Counted from the first letter of the stretch, positions 27,413 through 36,759 are shown. The stretch: 64,000 bases of DNA from Sphingomonas jejuensis (GCF_011927695.1 NZ_JAATJE010000002.1:172001-236000); one strand, 5' to 3'. Translations and numbers: made by a program. The notes: a model not told the origin generated them from the sequence alone.

Positions 27413-27502
27413 AACCCAGGGGAATAGATGTTCAGCTCTGGTGCGTTCCGGCACCTGACCTTGAACACGGGGTCGCACCCCCTGGGTCGAAAAGGGGGTT
27501 AC
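27413..27502 (+). promoter_or_regulatory. structured 5-prime untranslated region of the PEP-CTERM protease gene
   Basis: Outer arms ACCCAGGGG (27414-27422) and CCCCTGGGT (27479-27487) enclose two further hairpins: GGTGC-gttccg-GCACC (27440-27455) and GGGGT-cgc-ACCCC (27469-27481). The last competes with the right outer arm, so two alternative folds are possible just ahead of the GGGGG ribosome-binding site of the gene starting at 27503. No known riboswitch class was recognised. Confidence 0.4.
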
Positions 27503-28687
27503 ATGTTCCGTTCGTTCAAGTTGGCTCTGCTTGCCGCGTCCGTTTCCAGTCTGGCCGCTCCGGCGCTCGCCCAGACGACATCCATCGTCCCGGGCTTCTC
27601 GATCGAGGACAATCGCGCCCGCATCGAGTCCCAGGTCAATCCGCTGATCACCACCGTCCGCCAGGGCGATCTCTACAACTCGACGTCCATCGTCCCCGGC
27701 AACCGCTACACCGGCGTCGGTGGCCTGTTCATCCAGGCGGTCGGCAGCACGGGCAGCGGCTCGCTGTGCACGGGCGCGCTGATCACCAGCAGCATCGTCG
27801 TCACCGCGGCACACTGCCTCGCCGGCACGGATATCGGATCGATCGGCTTCTACACGCCCGACTATGTCGGCGGCACCGGCCGCACCGTTTACGGCGCCAG
27901 CGGCTTTGCCATTCACCCGGGCTATGACGATTCCATCGGCGTGCTCGGCGGCAACGACATCGCCGTGATCCAGCTCAGCCGCGTCGCCACCGGGCTCGAG
28001 GTCTACGACATCGCGACCACGCAGGACGAGCTGAACGTGGTCCACACCAAGGTCGGCACCGGCACCGTCGGCGTCGGCGCGATCGGCACCTTCCCGGCGC
28101 CCTTCGACTTCGATGGCGAGAAGCGCTCTGGCAGCAACATCTACGAATATACCTGGGATCTGTTCACCGGGTCCGACGACGGCATCACCGATGCCTTTGG
28201 CGCGCCGGTCGGCAGCATCCTGACCTTCGACTTCGACAGTGGCACCGCGCAGGAGGATCTGTTCGGTCGCCTCGGCCTCGCGCCGCAGCGCGGTGTCGTC
28301 GTGGGTGGCCAGGTGCGCGACGTGAACTCCTCGCCGGGTGATTCGGGTGGTCCGACCTTCATCAACGGCAAGATCGCCGGCATCACGTCGTTCGGCATCA
28401 CCGGCAATGCGTTCGAGCCGCTGTCCGTCAACTGCGGCGATCCGACCAGCGTCGACCAGTCGTTCAGCCTGGAGACCAACGCCTGCACCAACAGCAGCTT
28501 TGGCGAGCTGAGCGGCGACACCCGCGTCAGCTTCTTCGCCGGCTGGCTGGACAGCTACCGCACGGGTGCGGGCACCTTCCAGGCGATCGGCGCGGTGCCG
28601 GAACCGTCGACCTGGGCGATGATGATCGCCGGCTTCGGCATGGTCGGCTTCGGCATGCGCCGCCGCGAAAAGCGGGTGCTCGCCTAA
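27503..28687 (+). CDS. secreted trypsin-like serine protease with PEP-CTERM sorting tail
   Basis: A 394-residue exported S1-family protease. The signal peptide MFRSFKLALLAASVSSLAAPALAQ is followed by a chymotrypsin fold whose triad is visible: His104 (TAAHC), Asp152 (NDIAV) and Ser281 (GDSGGP). The C-terminus carries PEPSTWAMMIAGFGMVGFGMRRRE from residue 366, the exosortase signal. The protein is thus probably sorted to the surface or released after processing. The start was placed at the ATG behind AAAAGGGGG; the frame is open further upstream but that part overlaps a structured leader. Its stop overlaps the end of the convergent ygfZ-like gene. Confidence 0.9.
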   Translation: MFRSFKLALLAASVSSLAAPALAQTTSIVPGFSIEDNRARIESQVNPLITTVRQGDLYNSTSIVPGNRYTGVGGLFIQAVGSTGSGSLCTGALITSSIVVTAAHCLAGTDIGSIGFYTPDYVGGTGRTVYGASGFAIHPGYDDSIGVLGGNDIAVIQLSRVATGLEVYDIATTQDELNVVHTKVGTGTVGVGAIGTFPAPFDFDGEKRSGSNIYEYTWDLFTGSDDGITDAFGAPVGSILTFDFDSGTAQEDLFGRLGLAPQRGVVVGGQVRDVNSSPGDSGGPTFINGKIAGITSFGITGNAFEPLSVNCGDPTSVDQSFSLETNACTNSSFGELSGDTRVSFFAGWLDSYRTGAGTFQAIGAVPEPSTWAMMIAGFGMVGFGMRRREKRVLA

Positions 28688-29406
28688 GCCTCGTCACCCT
28701 CCGTCGTCGGCGTGACCCACCCGGGCAGCGCCGACGGCGGAACGGCCTCCAGCCGGGCATGGACCACGGCGAGGCCGCGTTCGGGATCGGTGACGCGGGC
28801 CGCGTCGCCGACCTCCGCCATCGGCCGCACCAGCAGCCGCCGGTTGACCTTCGACCGGTGGTGCATCCGGGCGGTGTTCTCCTGCCCGACATAGCAGCCC
28901 TTGGTGAAGCTGACGCCGTTCAGCTCGCGCGCATTGCATTCCAGCCACAGCGTGGTGCCGTCGCCAAGCTCCGCCACGCCCTCCGTCACGCCCAGCGACA
29001 GCCGGTGCGCGTCCCATCCCAATGCCGCCGCGCCCGCCGGGGCCAGCCAGCGCCGCCCCAGGGCCGGCAAGCGCGGGTCAGGCACGCCCGCGTCTCCACC
29101 AACCGCCCAATGCACCGCTAGGGTCGGCTCGGCCGCGATCGTCACCGGGCGGCGCAACCGGTACATCGACAGCCTGCGGATCAGCGCGTCCGCGCGCGCG
29201 GCCTCGCAATCGATCAGCACATCCTCGCCGTCCGGCCAGAGGATGAAGTCGAACAGGACCTTGCCCTGTGGCGTCAGCAGCCCGCCCCACCGCGGCCCGT
29301 CGCCGTCGCGCGGCACGTCCTGCGTCACGAGGCCCTGCAGGAAGTCATGCGCTTCTGCGCCGGAGACGCGGATCAGCGCGCGGTCGGTGAGGGTGGTGCC
29401 GGTCAT
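28684..29406 (-). CDS. folate-binding protein YgfZ/CAF17 family
   Basis: A 240-residue GcvT-like protein carrying the family signature KGCYVGQE (residues 169-176), preceded by FDFILWPDGEDVLIDCEA. YgfZ/CAF17 (IBA57) proteins use tetrahydrofolate to help assemble or repair certain iron-sulfur enzymes, including aconitase; acnA lies about 1.4 kb away. The ATG of MTGTTLTDRALIRV gives the usual length. The stop overlaps the convergent protease stop by four bases. Confidence 0.9.
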   Translation of the reverse strand: MTGTTLTDRALIRVSGAEAHDFLQGLVTQDVPRDGDGPRWGGLLTPQGKVLFDFILWPDGEDVLIDCEAARADALIRRLSMYRLRRPVTIAAEPTLAVHWAVGGDAGVPDPRLPALGRRWLAPAGAAALGWDAHRLSLGVTEGVAELGDGTTLWLECNARELNGVSFTKGCYVGQENTARMHHRSKVNRRLLVRPMAEVGDAARVTDPERGLAVVHARLEAVPPSALPGWVTPTTEGDEA

Positions 29407-29454
29407 CGCCCGAAGGTAGGAACGGCGGCACCGATCCCCAAGCGAGCGAGCACC

Positions 29455-30780
29455 ATGGCGACCTTCGACCTGATCCTGACCGGCGGCACCGTCCATACGC
29501 CGGGCGGTCCCGTGCAGGCCCCGGTCGGCGTGCGCGACGGGCGCATCGCCGCCATCGGAGACGCGGGCGATGCCGGGCGCACCATCGATTGCACCGGCCT
29601 CGACATCCTGCCCGGGGTGATCGACAGCCAGGTCCATTTCCGCGAGCCCGGCCTGGTCCACAAGGAGGACCTGGAAAGCGGCAGCCGAGCCGCCGTGCTG
29701 GGCGGCGTCACCGCCGTGTTCGAGATGCCGAACACCAATCCCAACACCGACAGCGCGGACGCGCTCGCCGACAAGGTCGCGCGCGCCCGCCACCGCATGT
29801 GGTGCGACCACGCCTTCTATGTCGGAGCAACGGCCGGAAACGCCGAGCAGCTGGGCGAGCTGGAGCGGTTGCCCGGCGCCGCAGGCGTCAAGATCTTCAT
29901 GGGATCGTCGACCGGCAACCTTCTGATCGATGGCGACCGCGATCTCGCGCGCGTACTGGCCAGCGGTCGTCGGCGCTGCGCCATCCATGCCGAGGACGAG
30001 GGGCGGATGATCGCCCGTCAGGGCGAGCGCGTCGAGGGCGATCCGTCCAGCCATCCGGTCTGGCGCGACGACGAAAGCGCGATGATCGCGACCCGCCGCA
30101 TCCTGTCCCTGGCGCGCGCGGCTGGGCGTCCGGTCCATGTCCTCCACATTACGACCCCGGCCGAACTCGCGCTGATCGCGGAGCACCGCGACATCGCAAC
30201 GGCGGAGGTGACGCCCCAGCACCTGACGCTGGCCGGAGAGGAGGCCTATCCGCGCCTCGGCACGCACGCGCAGATGAACCCGCCGATCCGCTCCGGCGCG
30301 CATCGTGACGGGCTGTGGCGCTGGCTGTCGCAGGGCATCCCGGACGTGATCGGATCCGATCATGCCCCCCACACGCTTGAGGAAAAGGCGAAGACCTACC
30401 CCGCCAGTCCGAGCGGGATGCCCGGCGTGCAGACGCTGCTGCCGCTCATGCTCACCCACGTCGCCGCCGGCCGGTTGACGCTGCAGCGCCTGATCGAGCT
30501 GACCAGCGCAGGGCCGCAGCGCGTCTTCGGGATCAACGGCAAGGGGCGGATCGCGGTCGGATATGATGCGGACTTCACGGTGGTGGACCTGAAGGCGCGC
30601 TGGACCGTGACGCGCGAAGAACAGGCTACCCGCGCCGGCTGGTCGCCGTTCGAGGGCGACGAGATGACCGGAAAGCCGCTCGGCACGATCGTGCGTGGCC
30701 ACGTCGCCATGTGGGATGGGCAGCTCGGCGAGGCGGCCGCGGGAGAGACCGTTCGGTTCGAACCTTTCCTCCTTCGCTGA
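29455..30780 (+). CDS. dihydroorotase-like amidohydrolase
   Basis: A 441-residue amidohydrolase of the class I dihydroorotase group: GVIDSQVHFREPGLVHKEDL, FEMPNTNP, VKIFMGSSTGNL, CAIHAEDE, VHVLHITT and IGSDHAPHTLEEK all fit. Dihydroorotase closes carbamoyl-aspartate to dihydroorotate in pyrimidine synthesis. The normal metal-binding HxH is QVH here (Gln59-Val-His61), while the other His and Asp ligands are present. This may be normal for this alphaproteobacterial subgroup or mark altered metal binding. No pyrB is adjacent. The ATG of MATFDLILTGG was chosen. Confidence 0.85.
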   Translation: MATFDLILTGGTVHTPGGPVQAPVGVRDGRIAAIGDAGDAGRTIDCTGLDILPGVIDSQVHFREPGLVHKEDLESGSRAAVLGGVTAVFEMPNTNPNTDSADALADKVARARHRMWCDHAFYVGATAGNAEQLGELERLPGAAGVKIFMGSSTGNLLIDGDRDLARVLASGRRRCAIHAEDEGRMIARQGERVEGDPSSHPVWRDDESAMIATRRILSLARAAGRPVHVLHITTPAELALIAEHRDIATAEVTPQHLTLAGEEAYPRLGTHAQMNPPIRSGAHRDGLWRWLSQGIPDVIGSDHAPHTLEEKAKTYPASPSGMPGVQTLLPLMLTHVAAGRLTLQRLIELTSAGPQRVFGINGKGRIAVGYDADFTVVDLKARWTVTREEQATRAGWSPFEGDEMTGKPLGTIVRGHVAMWDGQLGEAAAGETVRFEPFLLR

Positions 30781-30866
30781 GCCAGTGGGAACAGCTTTTA
30801 TTGATCCACGTTAATCACCCTGCCGCCGGATAGATCCGATTTCCGCTCGCAACTGGGAGATTATAG

Positions 30867-31358
30867 ATGGTTCGTCCTCTGCTTGCCGCCACGCTGCTCG
30901 CAGTGGCGTCACCTGCCCTCGCGCAAGGCGACATGACGCCCTCGACCGTGGATGTCGTTGAAGTGGCGAGCGCGGCCGGCCAGTATGGCAGTCTGCTCGA
31001 CGCGGCGATGGCAGCCGGTCTTGCGGAGACATTGGCGACGACCGATGGCCTGACCGTTTTCGCCCCAATCGATGCCGCTTTCCTTGCCGTCGATGATCTG
31101 GACGCGCTGAAGGCAGATCGAACCCGGCTGGCTGACACACTCCGCCTGCACGTCGTGCCGCGTTCCTATCTGTCGACGGACATCCCCGCCGGCACGACGC
31201 AGGTGCGGACCCTGGCCGGTGAGACGCTGACGATCACCAACAACAATGGCACCATTTCCGTCACCGACCCGTCCGGCGCGCGCGCGATGGTGGTGCGGGC
31301 CGACCTGCGAGCCGACAACGGCGTCGTTCACGGCATCAATCGCGTTCTGTCGAAATAA
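30867..31358 (+). CDS. secreted fasciclin-domain protein
   Basis: A 163-residue protein with signal peptide MVRPLLAATLLAVASPALAQ and one FAS1 (fasciclin/BigH3) domain: LLDAAMAAGLAETLATTDGLTVFAPIDAAF, then LRLHVVPRSYL and ADNGVVHGINRVL. Such small periplasmic or surface FAS1 proteins are thought to mediate adhesion. GGGAGA lies ahead of the ATG. It is followed by a perfect hairpin before the convergent LOV kinase gene. Confidence 0.9.
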   Translation: MVRPLLAATLLAVASPALAQGDMTPSTVDVVEVASAAGQYGSLLDAAMAAGLAETLATTDGLTVFAPIDAAFLAVDDLDALKADRTRLADTLRLHVVPRSYLSTDIPAGTTQVRTLAGETLTITNNNGTISVTDPSGARAMVVRADLRADNGVVHGINRVLSK

Positions 31359-31381
31359 CATTTGGTTTGAATAAGGGGAAT

Positions 31382-31403
31382 GCGCGGGCTGTATCGCCCG
31401 CGC
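31382..31403. terminator. hairpin between convergent fasciclin and LOV-kinase genes
   Basis: GCGCGGGC-tgtatc-GCCCGCGC is a perfect 8-bp stem with a six-base loop, 23 bases past the fasciclin stop and about 48 bases past the kinase stop. T-runs are weak on both sides; it is probably a shared bidirectional stop. Confidence 0.5.
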
Positions 31404-31450
31404 GTCATAGTTCTAGTCAAAGTTTCGACTGATGTACTCGTATCGTACGC

Positions 31451-33190
31451 TTACTCTTCTGCAGAACCGAAGTCGGACCGGCGCCGCCGCACCTCGGTGA
31501 CGCCGCGCTGTGACAGCGCCTGCCGGATCCGGTCGAGCAGATCGGCCTTCCGATAGGGTTTGCCGAGCACGTCGAGCCCGGAGGCGCGCGGCCCCTCGAT
31601 CACCAGCTCCTCGTTGTAGCCGGTGGTCATCAGCACCGGCAGCCCGGGATCGATCGCCGCAATTTCCTGAGCAAGCACGATGCCGTTGATTCCGCCGGGC
31701 ATCACCAGGTCGGTGAACAGCAGGTCAATCGTGCCCGGTGCCATGGCCTTGAAGTTCTTGAGCGCGATCTCACCCGATTCGGCCGTGGCGACGCGGTAGC
31801 CCGCATCCTCCAGGATCTCGCGCGCCAGCGACAGCACGTCGGGGCTGTCCTCCACCACCAGGATGTGCGCGGAGACCGCATTCTCGCCCTCCGGCGCGGA
31901 GGTGGACTTGCGCTGCGGCCCCGGCACCTCGACCTCGTCCGCCGCGGCGACGGGGAACAGCATGCGCACGGTGGTGCCGGAACCGACCTCGCTCTCGATC
32001 TCCAGCCGTCCGCGCGATTGCTGAACGAAACCGGAGGCCATGGCGAGCCCCAGCCCCGTGCCCTTGCCCGTCTGCTTGGTCGTGAAGAAGGGCTCGATCG
32101 CGCGTTCGACGACATGGTCGGGCATTCCCTCACCATGGTCGCGGATCTCGATCGTGATGTAGTCGCCCGGCGCCAGCTCACGCGACGACGCATCCCCGTT
32201 CAGGTGGATCTTGCCCGTCACGATCTCCACCACGCCGCCTTCGGGCATCGCGTCGCGTGCATTGAGGGCGATGTTCAGCACCGCCATCTCGAACTGCTCG
32301 GGGTCCAGGACCGCCTTCGGCAGGTTGCGGCGCAGGCTCAGCTGCAGCTCCACCTGCTTGCCGATCGAGCTGTCCATGACGTCGACGAACGCGTTGATGC
32401 ATTCGTTGATGTCGATCGGTCGGGGATCGAGCCTGGTCTTCCTCGCAAAGGCGAGCAGCTGGCCGGTCAGCTTGGCGCCGCGCTCCGCCGCCGCCCGGGC
32501 GCGCTGCAGGTATCGCAGGCTGCGCTCCCCCTCCAGCTGGCTTTCCAGCAGCTCCAGATTGCCGTTCACCACCTGCAGCAGGTTGTTGAAGTCGTGCGCC
32601 AGGCCGGCCGTCAGCTGGCCGACCGCCTCCATCTTCTGCGCCTGCATGGCCGACTTCTCGCTTTCGCGCCGCCGCGTGACGTCGAGCTGGCTGGCGAAGA
32701 AGTAGAGCAAGGTGCCCTGCACGTCGTAGACGGGTCCGATGAAGACCGCGTTCCAAAACGGTGATCCGTCGCGGCGATAGTTGAGCAGCTCCAGCGCGAT
32801 CGAATCCTTGCGTTCGATTGCCTCGCGCAATTGCGTCACCGCCTGCCGGTCCGTCTGCGCACCCTGCAGGAATCGGCAGTTCCGCCCAAGGACCTCGGCC
32901 TCCTCGTACAAGGTCAGGTCCAAGAAGGCCTTGTTGGCGAACACGATGGGATTGTCGGCCTGATGCGGATCGGTGAGGATCATCGGCATCCGCGTCATCT
33001 CGATCGCGGCGAAGAAGACGTTGCCCCGATCGTTCAGCCCAGGCTCGGTGATCGTGGCCTCGCGCCAGTGGTTCTGGCCCGACGTGCCGATCGGCTCACG
33101 CTGCCCGACATCGGCCGATCCCCTGGCCGGCGTTCCGAAGCTCTGTCCGCCGCCTTCCTCGTCGCGGCCCTGATTGTCCCTGTCGCTCAC
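31451..33190 (-). CDS. LOV-domain hybrid sensor histidine kinase
   Basis: About 579 residues. A PAS/LOV domain near residues 55-175 has the flavin-adduct signature GRNCRFLQG (Cys near residue 105), followed by FWNAVFIGPV, so blue-light sensing through FMN is likely. Then come a HisKA domain with phospho-acceptor His near 199 (AGLAHDFNNLLQ), an HATPase with N box LNIALNARDAM and the GLGLAMASG loop, and a C-terminal receiver with Asp near 494 (TDLVMPGG). A GTG start (VSDRDNQGRD) was preferred; an ATG 60 bases upstream at 33250 is the alternative. It lies downstream of tdk on the same strand. The output partner is not adjacent. Confidence 0.9.
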   Translation of the reverse strand: MSDRDNQGRDEEGGGQSFGTPARGSADVGQREPIGTSGQNHWREATITEPGLNDRGNVFFAAIEMTRMPMILTDPHQADNPIVFANKAFLDLTLYEEAEVLGRNCRFLQGAQTDRQAVTQLREAIERKDSIALELLNYRRDGSPFWNAVFIGPVYDVQGTLLYFFASQLDVTRRRESEKSAMQAQKMEAVGQLTAGLAHDFNNLLQVVNGNLELLESQLEGERSLRYLQRARAAAERGAKLTGQLLAFARKTRLDPRPIDINECINAFVDVMDSSIGKQVELQLSLRRNLPKAVLDPEQFEMAVLNIALNARDAMPEGGVVEIVTGKIHLNGDASSRELAPGDYITIEIRDHGEGMPDHVVERAIEPFFTTKQTGKGTGLGLAMASGFVQQSRGRLEIESEVGSGTTVRMLFPVAAADEVEVPGPQRKSTSAPEGENAVSAHILVVEDSPDVLSLAREILEDAGYRVATAESGEIALKNFKAMAPGTIDLLFTDLVMPGGINGIVLAQEIAAIDPGLPVLMTTGYNEELVIEGPRASGLDVLGKPYRKADLLDRIRQALSQRGVTEVRRRRSDFGSAEE

Positions 33191-33295
33191 CACCGGCTCA
33201 TCCGAAATCCCCAGGCTTCGCCCCGCCACGCCAACCGGCACCGCCGGCACGGGCGGGTCCGCGCTGAACGCGCATCGCTGCCGAAAGGTGGCACG

Positions 33296-33913
33296 TTACC
33301 CGTTTGCGGCAGGCGTGCCAAACAGCGGCATCACCCCCGCCTCGATCGCGGCGCGGTGGTGCCGACGGCAGAGCGCGACATAGCGGTCGTTGCCGCCGAT
33401 CTCGGTCTGCTGCCCGTCGCCCACCGGCTGCCCGCTTGCGTCCAGACGAAGGTTCATGGTGGCCTTGCGCCCGCACCCGCACACCGCCTTCAGCTCGACC
33501 AGGCTGTCCGCAATCCCCAGGAGCGCAGCCGACCCTTCAAACAGGCCTCCGCGAAAATCCGTCCGCAATCCATAGGCCAGGACGGGGATGCCCAGCAGGT
33601 CGGCGATCCGCGCCAGCCCGTCCACCTGCCGCCGGGTGAGGAATTGAGCCTCGTCGACCAGCACGCAGTCGACGGGTCGCCGGGCGCGCTCCGCCGCCAC
33701 CTCGGCGAACAGGTCGGTTGTCTCGTCGAACGTGGCCGCCGGCGACGCCAGCGCGATCCGCGATGCGATCATCCCGTCGCCCGCGCGGTTGTCCACGGCG
33801 GCGGTGTAGAGCATCGTTCCCATGCCGCGTTCGCGATAATTATAGTCGGCCTGAAGCAGCGTGGTCGACTTGCCCGCGTTCATGGACGCGTAATAGAAAT
33901 AGAGCTTGGCCAT
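33296..33913 (-). CDS. tdk: thymidine kinase (TDK)
   Basis: A 205-residue type II thymidine kinase. MAKLYFYYASMNAGKSTTLLQ contains the P-loop at residues 9-17, VDCVLVDEAQFL is the DEAQF motif, and CGCGRKA with CRRHH give the Cys/His zinc site. It phosphorylates deoxythymidine in salvage. The ATG of MAKLYF is the family-typical start. The gene is divergent from the GNAT gene (36-base gap). Confidence 0.94.
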   Translation of the reverse strand: MAKLYFYYASMNAGKSTTLLQADYNYRERGMGTMLYTAAVDNRAGDGMIASRIALASPAATFDETTDLFAEVAAERARRPVDCVLVDEAQFLTRRQVDGLARIADLLGIPVLAYGLRTDFRGGLFEGSAALLGIADSLVELKAVCGCGRKATMNLRLDASGQPVGDGQQTEIGGNDRYVALCRRHHRAAIEAGVMPLFGTPAANG

Positions 33914-33949
33914 CGGACCCGGGTCTAATCGCCTGCACGGAGTTTTGCG

Positions 33950-34360
33950 ATGCACGTGCGGCCTGCGACCATGGACGACCTGCCGGCACTTGCCGCGGCA
34001 TCAGCGGACCTGTTCGACGCGCCCGTCATCGCCGCCCGCCTCGCCCGCTATCTGGCTGCCCCCGATCACCGCATGCTGATCGCCATCCTGGACGGCGCGG
34101 CGATCGGCCAGGCGCGCGGCATGATCCAGCATCATCCGGACCGCGACCCGGAACTCTACATCGAGACTCTCGCTGTCGCGCACCCGCACCGCCGTCGCGG
34201 CGTGGCGCGCGCGCTGCTCCACGCCCTGCTCGGCTGGGGCGCGTCGGTTGGCTGCGTCGCCGCCTGGGTCGGGACCGAGCTCGACAACGCACCGGCCAAC
34301 GCGCTCTACCGCCGGCTCGGCCGCGCCGAACCGGTGAACCTCTACCTCATCGATCTCTAG
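33950..34360 (+). CDS. GNAT-family N-acetyltransferase
   Basis: A 136-residue acetyltransferase: MHVRPATMDDLPALAAASADLF, then LYIETLAVAHPHRRRGVARALLHAL, where HRRRGVA is the acetyl-CoA binding motif, and NALYRRLGR near the C-terminus. The acceptor is unknown. It stands between tdk and rbfA and converges on rbfA. Confidence 0.88.
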   Translation: MHVRPATMDDLPALAAASADLFDAPVIAARLARYLAAPDHRMLIAILDGAAIGQARGMIQHHPDRDPELYIETLAVAHPHRRRGVARALLHALLGWGASVGCVAAWVGTELDNAPANALYRRLGRAEPVNLYLIDL

Positions 34361-34388
34361 GGGCGGCCAAACGGCCCGCCGCCGGCGC

Positions 34389-34799
34389 CTAGCGGGCCTG
34401 GTCCTCGTCCTGCTCGGTCAGGTCGCGCGCGACCGTGGGGGAGCGCAGCAGCGCGTCGATATGGCTGCCTTCCTCGAAGCTTTCGTCCGCCACGAACTTC
34501 AGCCGCGCCGCATATTTAAGGTTCACGCGCCGCGCGACCTCGCCCTGCAGATAGGCGGTGTTGGTCCTGAGCGCCTTCAGCACCGCCTCCTCGTCCTTGC
34601 CGAGCAGCGGTTTCACGAACGCGGTTGCATGGCGCAGGTCGGGCGACATCCGGACCTCCGTCACCGACACCATGTGGCGGGCCAGCGTCTCGTCATGCAC
34701 GTCGCCGCGCTGCAGGATGTCGGACAGGGCGTGGCGCACCTGCTCGCCCACGCGCAGCAGGCGGACGGATCGGGTTTCGGGCGTGTCGTTGTTGCGCAT
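34389..34799 (-). CDS. rbfA: ribosome-binding factor A (RbfA)
   Basis: A 136-residue RbfA with the KH-like fold: [49 protein letters not shown] and [29 protein letters not shown]. It helps mature the 16S rRNA 5-prime end in the 30S subunit. The ATG of [11 protein letters not shown] was chosen from family length. In related alphaproteobacteria rbfA normally follows infB directly; here about 4 kb of other genes lies between. Confidence 0.94.
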   Translation of the reverse strand: MRNNDTPETRSVRLLRVGEQVRHALSDILQRGDVHDETLARHMVSVTEVRMSPDLRHATAFVKPLLGKDEEAVLKALRTNTAYLQGEVARRVNLKYAARLKFVADESFEEGSHIDALLRSPTVARDLTEQDEDQAR

Positions 34800-34899
34800 C
34801 GGACCGTAGATAGGTCGCCGCCGCGTCGATGGCGAGCCGGCGATTGCAACACGCCCGATCACACGGCAGGCTGCCCTGATCGAGCATCTGGGGGGAATC

Positions 34900-36717
34900 A
34901 TGGATCGTCGCGAGCTTCTGAAGACGGGCGGCCTTGCCGCGCTTGCCTGCCTTGTCGGCCCGGTGCCGCTGTTCGCGCAGGCGCCGGCGCCCACGCCCGG
35001 TGACACGGCGCTCCGCGCGGTGTTCGACGACATCTTCCAGCAGACGCTGCGCATGCAGCCGACGATTGCCACCGGCTTCGGGCTCGACACCGGCGCCAAC
35101 GCCGACCTGCGCAGCAAGCTGCCCGACAACTCGCTCGCCAGCCGCGCGCGCGACCTGCAGTTCGCGAAGGCGTCGCTGGCGCGGGTACAGGTCGACCCTC
35201 AAACCCTGTCGCCGCAGATGCGCATCCACCGGGAGGTGGTCGCCTACATGCTGGAGGATCTGGCCGTCGGGCCGGAACGCTTCGGCCTTGCGTCCACCGT
35301 CTATCCCTTCCGCCTCAGCCAGCAGAGCGGCGCTTATTTCGAGATCCCCGACTTTCTCGACAGCCAGCATCCCGTCAACAACGCGGCCGATGCCGAAGCC
35401 TACCTTGCGCGGCTGGAGGCGTTTGGCCGGTCGATCGAAAACGACAACGAGGTGACCCGCCACGACGCGGGTCGCGGCTGGCTTGTGCCCGACTTCGCGC
35501 TCGACCTGACGCTCGGCCAGCTGCAGGCGCTGCGGCGCCCCGCACCGGGGGACAGCACCCTTGTCCGCTCGCTTGTCCGGCGCACGGGCGAGAAGAGCAT
35601 CGCGGGCGAATGGGGTCCGCGCGCCACCGCGATCGTCGCGCGCACCGTCTATCCCGCCCTCGACCGGCAGATCGCGCTGGTCAGGGAACTGCGCCCGGCC
35701 GCACGGACGTCGTCCGGGGTCGGCACCCTGCCGCAGGGGCCGGCGGTCTACGCCGCCGCGCTTGCGTCCGCCACCACCAGCACGCTCACGCCCGACGAGG
35801 TGCACGACATGGGCCTGCGCCAGGTCGCGGAAATCAGCGCGGAGCTCGACCAGATCCTGCGCGCGCAGGGGCTGACCGACGGCAATGTCGGCGCCCGCCT
35901 GACGCAGCTCAACAACGATCCCGCTCAGCTCTATCCCGACAGCGCGGAGGGCCGGGCCGAACTGATCGCGGGCCTCAATCAGGGCGTGCAGGCTTTGCGT
36001 GCGCGCCTGCCCGAGGCGTTCCTGTCGCCGCCGAACGATCCGGTGACGATCCGCGCGGTGCCGGTGGAGATCCAGGACGGCGCCCCCAACGGCTACTACT
36101 CGCCGGCTGCGCTCGATGGGTCGCGTCCGGCGATCTACTACATCAACCTGAAGAACGTCGCCGACTGGCCCAAATACAGCCTGCCCGCGCTCACCTATCA
36201 CGAGGCGGAGCCCGGCCATCATCTCGAAAACTCGATCGCCAACAAGGCGGACGCGCCGCTGATCCGCCGGCTCATCTGGCTGTCCGCCTATGGCGAGGGC
36301 TGGGCACTCTATGCAGAAGGCGTCGCGGACGAGCTCGGCGGCTATTCCGGGCCGATCGAGCGGGCGGGCTTTCTCCAGTCCTACCTCTTCCGCGCGGCGC
36401 GGCTGGTGGTCGACACCGGCGTCCATTCCAAGGGCTGGAGCCGCGACCAGGCCACCGATTACATGGTGGAGACGACCGGCTTCACCCGCGCGCGCGCGCA
36501 GCGCGAAATCGAACGCTACTGCGTCTGGCCGGGGCAGGCGTGCAGCTACAAGGTCGGCCACAACAGCTGGGTGAAGATGCGCAAGCGGGCGCAGGAGATC
36601 CTGGGCGACCGCTTCGACGTGCGGCAGTTCCACGGCATCCTGAGCGAGGGGCCGGTGCCGCTCACCCTGTTCGAACGCCGCGTGGAGGAACGCGCGCGCG
36701 AACAGCTGGCCGGGTGA
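34900..36717 (+). CDS. DUF885 family exported hydrolase
   Basis: A 605-residue protein with a twin-arginine-type signal ([20 protein letters not shown]). DUF885 runs through the rest; the motif [10 protein letters not shown] is the family's zinc-peptidase-like HExxxGHH signature, and [17 protein letters not shown] lies near the end. The family is related to thermostable carboxypeptidase/oligopeptidase folds, but substrates are mostly unknown. GGGGG lies ahead of the ATG. It is divergent from rbfA and convergent on the PEP-CTERM glycerophosphodiesterase gene. Confidence 0.85.
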   Translation: MDRRELLKTGGLAALACLVGPVPLFAQAPAPTPGDTALRAVFDDIFQQTLRMQPTIATGFGLDTGANADLRSKLPDNSLASRARDLQFAKASLARVQVDPQTLSPQMRIHREVVAYMLEDLAVGPERFGLASTVYPFRLSQQSGAYFEIPDFLDSQHPVNNAADAEAYLARLEAFGRSIENDNEVTRHDAGRGWLVPDFALDLTLGQLQALRRPAPGDSTLVRSLVRRTGEKSIAGEWGPRATAIVARTVYPALDRQIALVRELRPAARTSSGVGTLPQGPAVYAAALASATTSTLTPDEVHDMGLRQVAEISAELDQILRAQGLTDGNVGARLTQLNNDPAQLYPDSAEGRAELIAGLNQGVQALRARLPEAFLSPPNDPVTIRAVPVEIQDGAPNGYYSPAALDGSRPAIYYINLKNVADWPKYSLPALTYHEAEPGHHLENSIANKADAPLIRRLIWLSAYGEGWALYAEGVADELGGYSGPIERAGFLQSYLFRAARLVVDTGVHSKGWSRDQATDYMVETTGFTRARAQREIERYCVWPGQACSYKVGHNSWVKMRKRAQEILGDRFDVRQFHGILSEGPVPLTLFERRVEERAREQLAG

Positions 36718-36724
36718 CGGAACG

Positions 36725-36753
36725 GCGGGCGGGATCCCGACGACCCCGCCCGC
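36725..36753. terminator. hairpin between convergent DUF885 and GDPD genes
   Basis: GCGGGCGGG-N11-CCCGCCCGC, a perfect 9-bp GC stem, sits between the two converging stops. There is no T-run, so it is either a bidirectional stop or a stabilising 3-prime structure. Confidence 0.45.
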
Positions 36754-36759
36754 TGCCCG

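Noticed and set aside
27440-27475. Possible sigma-54 promoter (CGGCAC and CTTGA) ahead of the PEP-CTERM protease
   Set aside because: The spacing is one base off and the -12 element lacks GC, so it does not meet the consensus.
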